Source of the DNA: Channa striata
Lineage: Eukaryota > Chordata > Actinopteri > Anabantiformes > Channidae
DNA: 64,000 nucleotides
NCBI GenBank assembly: GCA_033026295.1
Contig: CM065182.1
Coordinates: 4,960,001-5,024,000 of the forward strand
Reading direction: 5' to 3'
The translations under genes and the position numbers were made by a program. The notes below the pieces were generated by a model. That model was not told the origin of the DNA. It searched no databases and saw only the letters and a list, made by a program, of their open reading frames with translations. Below, one piece after another: positions 55,861 to 64,000 of the stretch (positions are counted from its first letter, which is position 1; every line of letters starts with the position of its first letter).

Positions 55861-58787
55861 TGGCGAATATTAGATCCTGCTCCTCTTGCTACGTATCGCT
55901 TTTAAAAATGCAGTATACCTACTTTTTTTCTAATGGTGACCTTTGTATTAATCTGCTCGGTATTAAATTAATTATCGATCAAGAGCAACAACATTACAGC
56001 CAAGATGAAAGGTTTGTCCTTTTCTGCCCTTGCTCTTTTTCTCGCCCCGTCTTGTCTCGACTTATCTTGTCTCACCGAGTTTCTTCCGTAGGTTTTATTT
56101 GATTGTACAGCTCCCGCCTCCCAAAGCCTCCGCACATCAGTTTCAATTTAAGTGCGTCCAGAATATGGCACGACTGAAATCAACGGATTAACATAGACTC
56201 TTTTATGAATGACCCTCCCGTTTCAGAGTCGGCTGCTAAAGTGTCCAGAAAAAAAAAAAAAAAAAGTTCTGCGAAAACATTGTTGGCTTAAGGATAAAAA
56301 GTGGGAACAAAGACCAAGTCTGATATGATCTTATAACGCGGTTCTCCTTTGGCAACAGGTGCTTTCATAAATATTTATTGGAAGCCTCAGGTTGGCATGA
56401 GCAGTGATTGTTTATTCTGCCAAGCACTTGTCAGACCGAACATGCTGATGCATTAAGTAGATCAGGAAACGTTAGCGCGGCGGTTTATATTTAATGGAAG
56501 CTGACATGCAGTCGTCAAGTTCTGATCTTCAAACAGAACAATCCAAAAAGGTTGGAGCTTGTAAACTTCATGTACGTCCCGCCCATGGGAGTAGTCGGTT
56601 CCTTGGGGGATTTTTTTCATTAAATACAGAAAGATTTCCCAAGGTTTTTTCAAACAGAAAACAACCTTGGCTGACTTTAAGGGAGCTGGAGTTTTCAGTC
56701 CGGTCTGTCTATGACGGGGTCTAGACCCGAGTCTCTGGGTGTGGTCCATGCTGACTTTTCACAACTCAAACCACGGCAGAAAGTGCACACACGAAACCCT
56801 GCTTGTTGCCATACGCCTTCACATCCCCTGTTCACGCCGCGAAACTTGATTTAATGCTTTTGAGATCGAGCTCTTTCATTCTGCCTCTTTCTGCTCGCCT
56901 CCTTTAGTGTTTCCACCTTTAGGGTTTTTGTGTTAAAACGGTGTTGAAAGCTCGAGGGCTGGACGCTGAATGGAGGCCACTCTTGCCAAATTGTCCGTGA
57001 AGGACAGTCAGAGCAAGAGACGGATGAAAGAAGATTCAGAACGTGAGAGATTGAGTAAGAAAAAGCGCGTCGGAAGACAGGGCGAGGACAAAGGAAGAGT
57101 TTCAAATGCGACAATTAGAAAAAAGGAGTCAAGAGGAATGGGCAGATGGAAAAATGAGATTGTGCTAGAAAAAAGGAGTAATATGTGAGAGCGAGGAAAG
57201 AAAATGTGGCTGCCAGTCACTTCTCTGCTTTGTCAAACTTGAGTTCTCGCTGCCTTCGAGGCCCAGACATAAAATGGCGTGAATCAGGAGGAAAATAAGG
57301 AATCGAGAGCTCTGGGGACGCTGAAGAGCAACAGGAAATTGCACTGTGAAACTGACTCGGAAAGTTTAAACTTGAAAGTGTCTGACTCAGACGAACCGAC
57401 AAATACGGCTCCTGACCGTAAGAGGACACTGAAATATTCACGAACTCCGGTTTATCCCCAAACATAAAATAAGTATGAGGGTGAAGTATCCAGCTGCTCG
57501 GTGCTGAAATATTACACTAAATGCAGAAAAGCCTTTTAGGATTTGATATTATAACCCCACCTGTGGTGAACAGGGGTTCATTATTTTATTCACTTATTTG
57601 TGTCAGTTACTAGTTTAGTTCAGGACCAAACTGATTTGAAGACGGTGGGAGGGGAAAAAAAGTCACCATTGCAAAATTATAAAAATTTTACTCTAAACAA
57701 ATAATCACTGCTTTCTTTTACTCGTATTAAGGCAGTTTTATGTTTGTGAGTTCAAGCTGTGGCCGAGTTACTTTTTTTAATTACGTTTTCACTTTTTATT
57801 TTCTTTTGAATGAAAGTTAAAATTGTTCTCTACAAACTTATATTTTTAATGAAATCAAATTAAACTGTAAAATATTTGGATGCATAAGTTTTAATAACTC
57901 ACTTTAAGCATCAGTTTTGCAGCTATTTGGTTTTAAAGCCACACCGCTGCTTAAATGGAGGCAGTGGACGAGTTTGAAGGATCTAAGGTTCTAGACGCCA
58001 GTAACTGAAAGTTCCAGTTATGGGTGAAATCAGCATCCTGGACAAAATCTAAAACATGAAGACAAACGAACACCAATCAACTCTGCACAGAGATTATTAA
58101 AATGCAGATGTCAGGGGATGGATACAAACGCATTTCCAACCCTCCATCTTCAGCAGTCAAAGCTTTGGGGGAGCGCGGCAAAGAGAAAAACACGGTAAAT
58201 CTTCAGTTCTCAGAGAAAACAAGGAGGAAACTCTGGAGTCAAGTGGAAGAAGGTTTGGGGGTTCACAGTGCGCAGTCGCTCCCATCTCAGCTGTAGGAAC
58301 CTGCACTTCCTTCAGAGAAGTAATGGTGGCCTCCCGGATCAGTTTTCTACTTGCACAGTGTCCTTCAGTTATTGTGGGTGACCTGCTCTAGACACGGGCC
58401 TTATTGATTCAGTTTTTTATTTTTTATTTTTATTTACTGTAACTGCAAGAGATTTTCAGTGACTTGGTGAAGTTCTTGCTTCCATTTCCTGTCTTCTGCT
58501 TTTCAGTTCTGTTTTTTTGCAGCATTGCTTGGAGATGCATTCACTGCCACATTTACAATACGCACTGTCCATGTCACCAGCTGTGTGACCTCTGACACCA
58601 ACCGACTGCACCAGTGGTTCATGAAAGTGGCTGAATACAAATGCAATTAATTACTCTTACTTAATTTGCATGATACTTTGTAGAGCTCACCTTTTTTATA
58701 TAACGATTAAATGTTGTAAAAATAGAACAAAATGGGCTGAATACCTTTTATAGACAATGAGAGTTTTTGTTACATTTGTCACTTTAT
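55861..58787. other. No gene seen; simple-sequence runs
   Basis: A 17-base A-run at 56249-56265. Lysine/arginine-rich frames of 62-95 codons at 56460-57470 lie in purine-rich DNA and have no domain. 57540-57960 is very AT-rich. The stretch 56150-56470 (GAAATCAACGGATTAACATAG) might hold a weak regulatory element. No transposon named. Confidence 0.4.
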
Positions 58788-58833
58788 AGGACAGGTAGAA
58801 TTTCTTTTATATGAAAGAAATTCTACCTGTCCT
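58788..58833. repeat. Perfect 20-bp-arm inverted repeat with 6-base spacer
   Basis: Left arm 58788-58807 begins AGGACAGGTAG; right arm 58814-58833 ends CTACCTGTCCT and is its exact reverse complement. The spacer is TATATG, which itself pairs centrally, so the whole 46 bp is nearly one palindrome. No tandem copies or flanking target duplications are obvious. It could be a fold-back scar, a cruciform-prone site or a hairpin RNA template. Confidence 0.9.
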
Positions 58834-59319
58834 GAAAACTTTTACAACCAATATGTGTGTGTTTGTAATAATCCAGACTTCTCCAAAAAGTTGTTTGATT
58901 GCTATACGGGCTGACAGATTTTCCACTATGTCACATTGCAGAAAATGAATAAAACTGTTGGAAAAAAAGCTTTTTTTCAAGCATTTTCCTAACGTTGGGT
59001 GGATAAACAGTTCTACGTTAGCGTGTACGACTTCATAAGTCATGTCTTTTAAAACGCATTGTGACGGGGCGGGTCATTCGTGGCCCGTGTGGGATTGACA
59101 GCACGGTTTAGTCCAGTAGGAAAACTGGCATCCAAACTCGTCAAATGGACACGTTTATATGATAGTTTAATTTTTACACAACAACAAGTGAGCGATTTCT
59201 CCAGCTTCATCCATGTAACGTGATTTTCAGTTTCACGAGTGGCCAAAGCTGATGTGAAGTTTGGTGCGAGATAACAGAGGCAAAGAACAAGCTGTTCGAG
59301 GCGGACGCTGATCTAATCT
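58834..59319. other. No gene seen
   Basis: Ordinary AT-rich DNA; frames of 65-78 codons on the minus strand without domain. Confidence 0.35.
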
Positions 59320-59520
59320 CTCCCCCATGGATCCACTGCACAGCACCTGCTTTTGTTCCCATGTGCTATATTTGTATCTCCCCTAAATCGTGTCTGCAGA
59401 ATTTATTCATAGCCAGATGGAATTTAGCAAAATCAAAAAGGTGCGGGGACGTCCTGTTCTCTTTTCTCAGGGCTTATTCTCCATTAAACATTAGACTCTC
59501 ATCATCCAAAAAACGACTAA
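59320..59520. promoter_or_regulatory. Candidate conserved regulatory block
   Basis: Repeat-free: TGCTATATTTGTATC near 59363, CAGAATTTATTCATAGCC near 59397, AGATGGAATTTAGC near 59415 and CTCCATTAAACATTAGAC near 59480. The ATTTATTCATA stretch and paired CATTA words are homeodomain-like. Composition contrasts with flanks. Confidence 0.33.
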
Positions 59521-59718
59521 GACAAGAAGTTTAACGACCTCTCGTCGCCTTTTAAAATGAAGCACACGAGGTGAGAATTGTGTGTTTTCGTGAAAAAAAA
59601 AATTGAGCGGGAATAAAATGTTTCCTTCTGCTTATTTTTATTAGGAGATAAATTAAATTGTGTCCTTTTCAGCACAGGGGGAGACTCACCTGATGTCTGC
59701 TCAGAGTGGAAACTGCAG

Positions 59719-59751
59719 AGAGGGGGGACAGAGGGGGGACAGAGGGGGGAC
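59719..59751. repeat. 11-bp tandem repeat, AGAGGGGGGAC x3
   Basis: Three exact units, each carrying six G bases. Confidence 0.93.
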
Positions 59752-60034
59752 AGCAGTGGACACAGATGGACGTTAGTGTGTTTGCATGTAAGACGGAAAC
59801 ACACCACACACACATTTTCTCACTGAGGCCTGCATGCAAATGTCCACCTCATGGGTCACTGAGCTTTGATGGAAAGTAAGGTCACGGTGTACAGTCTGGC
59901 GGGGGCAGATTAGGGAAGGAGGCGGTGTCGCGCTGTGGGCAGCCCGGACGCAGCCTCCAGTTATTTTATCAGCCAGACAGAAACGCTGCAGGATGCACTT
60001 TAATACCACCGGTGATTTACATGGTCGCATGGAG
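59752..60034. other. No gene seen
   Basis: GC-richer DNA with overlapping frames of 92-98 codons and no domain; short CA runs. Confidence 0.35.
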
Positions 60035-60054
60035 ACACACACACACACACACAC
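60035..60054. repeat. (CA)n microsatellite
   Basis: Ten perfect CA units. Confidence 0.92.
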
Positions 60055-60079
60055 AGACGACGGCTCTTCCTGCGAGTGT

Positions 60080-60320
60080 TTCCTGCGGCAGTGTCCGGAG
60101 AATGAGCATTATTTCAAATCAGCAAGGCTTGCAGACTTTAAAGGGAGTTATTACTGATATCTTGGCATCTAGAAAACTTGCTGCCCTCCGCCCTGCGCTG
60201 TGAATCAGCGTACGGCATGTGTTTCACGCCTGCTACTGTGCATTGTGTCTGTACACATGGACGAATGCGTGAAAAATAAAATCCATTAATGCTCTGTGGC
60301 AAAAATGCCGAGCTGAGGTC
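60080..60320. promoter_or_regulatory. Candidate regulatory block
   Basis: Contains GAGCATTATTTCAAATCAGC near 60104, GGAGTTATTACTGATATC near 60144, GTGAATCAGCG near 60201 and AATCCATTAATGCTCTG near 60280. GGAGTTATTACTG and CCATTAATG are homeodomain-like. No simple repeats inside. Confidence 0.3.
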
Positions 60321-60959
60321 CAGCTGAAAGTGAGGAGGGGAAGTGGCCTTATGGTGCAGCCGATCGTACGTGCATGGATGCAATGGGTCGCTCGCAATTC
60401 TTTTGATTGGCTTAAATTTCATGGAGATGAAAAGAGAAAAACAAAAGGGATAAAAATAGAAATTAAATTGCAACATCAAGCAAAAAACTGCAGTAAACAC
60501 ATGAACAGCTGTTCAGTGGCTTCGTGCTGGTTGGAGTGAAGTTTTCCTGGCAAAGGTGAAGAGACACTTCGTTACTGACCTACAGCACTGACCCAATACT
60601 TTTCAGATTCATGAGGGAGACTCAGTATTAGAATGTCGGGGTCAGTGTCCAAAGATACGAACTTCAGTTCTTGTAACTTATATAAAGGAAAAATGATGAC
60701 TTCTATTAACCAACAGTGAGTCGAGCTTTACAACCCTCCTGGAAACGGCCAAGAAAAACTAAAAAGTTTTAAAAATTCCACTGACCCTAAGAGAAGAAGC
60801 TGGTGTCTGAAGCAGTGACGGGAAATGTACATGTACATAAACTTTACAATGCCGCTCAGCTATTAGACTGACACACGATCACTGTGGCCGTTACAAAGGA
60901 CGGACAGGAAAAACTAAATGACAAAAGACGGACCATTTTGAATGATCTGTAGATTTGGA
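60321..60959. other. No gene seen
   Basis: Ordinary DNA; frames up to 120 codons across 60138-60500 lack domains. No repeat named. Confidence 0.35.
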
Positions 60960-61140
60960 ACGGGCGTAGACAACTGCTACCACTCCTGGTATCGTGGCTT
61001 TTTAATGGCTCACATTAATCTCTCGAGTCTACCTAAGCGGCTCCAGCAGGAGTTATCATAAGCCCCGAGATTTCAAAAATACTTCTTCTGAGCAGAGTGA
61101 CTTATCTGATGCCGGGGGCTGAGAGACGTGTCAAATGTGA
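60960..61140. promoter_or_regulatory. Candidate regulatory block
   Basis: Contains CTTTTTAATGGCTCACATTA near 60999, ATTAATCTCTCGAG near 61014, GAGTTATCATAAGCC near 61050 and GACTTATCTGATGCC near 61099. The paired TTATC (GATAA) words and TAAT words are the evidence. Confidence 0.28.
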
Positions 61141-61439
61141 TGAGACGCACCGGCTTTTCCATCACACCTCTTATCCTCACATGCAGACTGTGTGCAAAAG
61201 AACATTATACCCCACCCAGATTTATCTCAGGTGTCTTTTCCATTTTTTTCTGCCTTGCCATGACCCAGTTGCAAAGGTACTGGAGTCTCGGTGAGAGAGA
61301 TCCTCCCCGTCCTGAACACGACGTCTGCCAGCCTCAACACATTTTAATACATCTTACTCTGTGCTGGAGTAAAAATATGCCGCTGACATAATGATATGTT
61401 GTCAGGCTTCGTTCACATTCTCACTCAATCACTATTACA

Positions 61440-61745
61440 ACCGCAAAGAGCCGCTGAGGTGACCGTGAAACGGGACCGCTTAAATTCATTCATCATGCAT
61501 GAGTCTGACTCGATATCAGTTCCATTCAATATCAATAACTCATCAAAGGCTCGTTGCCATCAATGAATTATTGAGTTATGTGTACGTCTCCCATCTGTTT
61601 ATGCATGGAGCAGGTTCGATACGATCAATAGCTCATTCTCCTGACTTTCACCGTTTGAAAATGACCTTGCGGATGGCGTCACATTCGCGATTGGGTATGA
61701 AACTTTACGATTCCTTCAATTACCGAGACAAAATGACAGTATTTC
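61440..61745. promoter_or_regulatory. Strong candidate enhancer block
   Basis: Dense short words: AAATTCATTCATCATGCATG near 61482, TTCAATATCAATAACTC near 61525, TCF/LEF-type ATCAAAG (61542-61548), ATCAATGAATTATTGAG near 61559, GTTTATGCATGG near 61587, GATCAATAGCTCATTC near 61623 and TTCAATTACCGAG near 61715. Repeat-free until the AT-rich DNA at its right. Overlapping frames are not coding-like. Confidence 0.42.
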
Positions 61746-61919
61746 TTTTTTTGTCTCATGTTTTATTTTTCACTGCATGTGCATAACCCTTCATTTGTGT
61801 ACGTGCCCTTTAATGGGCAAATATCTGTTTTTATAACCATTATTTTCGCAGGCAGTTTTAACAATGAGGCCAAAACTGAAATCTGGAACTGAAATAGATG
61901 TAAATAATAACTAATAACT
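61746..61919. other. AT-rich non-coding DNA
   Basis: Nothing recognised between the candidate enhancer and the repeat array to its right. Confidence 0.35.
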
Positions 61920-62720
61920 GGTAATTGAAGATATCCACAATCATATTCTCACTTGTAGAAAGTGTATTTTAGGATCTCTAAAACTTTCATTAACTAGTCA
62001 AAACTAAACTTGAGACATCGAAAACTCCTTAAACTTTACGTTGCCATTTTAACTTTATAACTTTAACTTTATACTCTGGAAATCTGTTGCCAATATCTGT
62101 AATTCAATCCTACCTTGCCGAAAAGAATATTTTAGATATCCACAAAAACATTCCTTCCTATCAACAATTGTCATTTCAGATTTATATCTATAATTTTATA
62201 TCTGCCGTAATGTTCATACATGGATAAACATTCATTTCTAACATCTACAATCCTTTTGCTACAATTCCGATTCCGTCAAAATGAAAAATTAATCAAATAG
62301 ATATCCACAATACATTTGTGGATATCTGCAGTCGCACCCCGTCTAGTTGTTGTAGACGGCTGAAATTTCATTTTGACTAGTCATAATAGAAATTGTGGAT
62401 ATCTGTGTTGACATTTTTACTAGTCACCACGTATTTTAGATATTGAAAATTACATTACGCATCTTTCTACTTTTTTCTTTTTGGATATCTGAAATTAAAT
62501 TATGACTGCTAACAATTGCATTGTAGATATCAGAAATGGGAGGTTTTCCTAGTAAGTTTTGAATTGAAGATATCTGGTATAATTATTATGGATATTTGAA
62601 ATGACTTGGTATATACCAAAGTGATGTGGTATGATGAATAGGATGTTGTGCATCTCAAAAATGACAATTGTTAAAAGGAAGAATGTCATTGTGTGAATAT
62701 CTGAAATGTTCTTTTTGACT
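61920..62720. repeat. Decayed array built on GATATC and ACTAGT palindromes
   Basis: GATATCCACAA, GTGGATATCTG and related words recur about ten times (near 61930, 62135, 62300, 62320, 62397, 62483, 62526, 62569, 62590, 62694), mixed with TGACTAGTCA-type words (near 61996, 62375, 62419). At 62299-62327 two copies form a perfect 12-bp-arm inverted repeat with a 5-base spacer. Units are roughly 40-80 bp and strongly diverged. I recognise this as a kind of dispersed fish minisatellite; its family name is not known to me. Confidence 0.7.
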
Positions 62721-63289
62721 AAGAAAAAATGAATTACAGATCCGCAGCAGATTTGCACATTAATGTCAGATGGGTACCTGGATGGATACCTTCTCCACAT
62801 ACCAGGTCAATATAATGCAATATTATGCCCAACAATGTTTCTTGATTTTGGCAGAAAAAGACACTTGAGGTCAGAGAACGATTGTGGTGTGGGGGAAAAT
62901 ACAGAAAAAAACAGGAGCAACATCAACTAAAGTAACAACAATGAGTAATGATATTAAACAAGACGCAAACCAGTGTCCATCCAGCCATCGGCTCCCAGAC
63001 TTTGACTCCTACTAATGTCTCCAAATGCAACTCTGCTCTCATGTTACCGACACCAGCAGGCAGCAGGTGAGCTACGGAGCCAGAGCTATGGGCTGACGGC
63101 TTGATCAGTCTCAAACTAGCTGCAAATTAAGCATTTGGAAAAGCAGAACAGAGAAACACATGGGCCACAATCACGACCCAGTTGGGTTTTTAACCTGTAC
63201 GGTTTGAGATACAACAGGGAGCCATGATGGGCATGGAAATAACAAAGGGGAGTGTTGTGCAGACGCCTAAATCCGCCTCGGTTACAAAT
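62721..63289. other. No gene seen
   Basis: Ordinary DNA, short A-runs; frames under 64 codons, no repeat named. Confidence 0.35.
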
Positions 63290-63600
63290 CGAAGGCCACG
63301 CTATCCAAAGCCTTCATGATACAAGGCCACAAAGCTTTAGTGACTAAGTGCACACGCACCCAGGGAATTAGGAAGGGAAGAGGCCTGAAGAACGATTCTG
63401 GCAGGTTCGAAATGATTGTCTTTTCCCATCTGGCCCTTTGCTTTTCTCTCTGCTCCCCTTGTGGCTATGAATGCAGATGGATGCAGCCAAATCCCCCTTT
63501 GCCTTGCTTTGCCTGCCTGGCTGGTGTATTCCGGCCATGTAGAAAAGCCCCGTGGAGGTTTAACGGATGGTTTTGTCGGACTCAGAGGAACTGAGCATAA
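63290..63600. promoter_or_regulatory. Candidate regulatory block
   Basis: GC-balanced, pyrimidine-rich middle with CCAAAGCCTTCATGATAC near 63305, GGGAATTAGGAAGGG near 63363 and GAAATGATTGTC near 63409. A 92-codon Cys/Pro-rich frame (63316-63594) crosses it; it has no recognisable domain or splice sites, but it is the most protein-like chance frame in the right end. Weak call. Confidence 0.22.
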
Positions 63601-64000
63601 GGACTAGTGCCGGGCAAAAAAAGATGCGATAGCAATAAGACTAATAAGAAAAGGCATCTCCAGATAAACACCAATATCTTATTTCCTGCTGGTTTCTGGT
63701 CCACGTTTCAAATGCGGGGATGCAGTGCTCAAAATTAAAATTTAAAGAAGCAACAAACAGATAAAACAAAGAAAGAATAAAAGAATTTCGAGTCGTCCAA
63801 TCAGCACAATCTGAGGTTCCCAGCGACACTGGGAAGATGCAGAGCTGCTTCCGTCAGGTCCCACTTGTGGAAACTGAATTGGCTCTTACAATCAAAATCT
63901 TCACAAGACAAGACAAAAAACAAAAGCACAGATTTTATTTGCGCCTGTGCGAGAAATTATTTCATATCACCCCGGGCTCTAAATATCTGCTTTACAGAAG
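63601..64000. other. No gene seen at the right end
   Basis: Ordinary AT-rich DNA to the window edge. GATTTTATTTGCGCC near 63932 is the only enhancer-like word noticed. Confidence 0.35.

Noticed and set aside
1..64000. CRISPR array, prophage, operons or a bacterial defence system
   Set aside because: Composition, microsatellites and fish retrotransposon and Tc1 remnants show a vertebrate genome. No regularly spaced repeats with unique spacers exist.

Overview
The window looks like non-coding DNA from a percomorph-type teleost fish. The evidence is long CA/GT microsatellites, moderately AT-rich DNA, no dense gene packing, and old fragments of repeat families I associate with spiny-rayed fish: a Tc1-like transposase end, a non-LTR retrotransposon 3' end, tRNA-headed SINE pieces and an L2-like 3' tail. 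I found no protein-coding gene, tRNA, rRNA or known microRNA. No open reading frame exceeds about 170 codons, and none of the larger ones shows a recognisable domain, sensible codon use or credible splice sites. The few protein similarities I recognise all come from decayed transposons. The window is best described as part of a gene desert or a very large intron.

Much of it resembles the conserved non-coding DNA that surrounds vertebrate developmental transcription factor genes. Many 150-700 bp blocks are low in simple repeats and dense in homeodomain (TAAT/ATTA), PBX/HOX, SOX, TCF/LEF, octamer, GATA and E-box words. The most convincing are near 6.5-6.95, 8.3-8.65, 11.2-11.6, 17.3-17.5, 37.3-37.6, 38.0-38.9, 43.5-44.25, 49.7-50.1, 50.6-51.3, 55.2-55.9, 59.3-59.5 and 61.4-61.75 kb. 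They are called by eye from composition and motifs, not from alignment, so their boundaries and confidence are modest and individual motif matches are weak evidence.

Layout: 0-9 kb holds several candidate regulatory blocks and a perfect DR1 nuclear-receptor site at the left edge. 9.5-10.3 kb is a decayed repeat built on GGACATCC-like words. 11-20 kb mixes candidate enhancers with GT/CA/AAT microsatellites, a Tc1-like transposase remnant (16.3-16.5 kb) and retrotransposon tails (18.8-19.0 kb). 21-26 kb is the most repeat-rich part: SINE-like copies, a GGGA array beside a CTCF-like motif, and a 400-bp interspersed repeat. 28-42 kb has candidate enhancers, a broken retrotransposon 3' end (30.7-31.1 kb), a perfect oestrogen-response-element palindrome (33.04 kb) and two hairpin or repeat curiosities. 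42.6 kb carries a 9-bp minisatellite. 43.5-56 kb is the densest run of candidate regulatory blocks with little transposon debris. 58.8 kb has a perfect 20-bp-arm hairpin, and 61.9-62.7 kb is a decayed array built on GATATC and ACTAGT palindromes.

No genes work together here. If the reading is right, the candidate enhancers act on one or more developmental genes outside the window, which I cannot name from this sequence. Nothing points to a new protein-based system. The least ordinary signals are the perfect ERE, the perfect DR1, the 46-bp hairpin, the repeated TAATTATGCAG word and the palindrome-based arrays.
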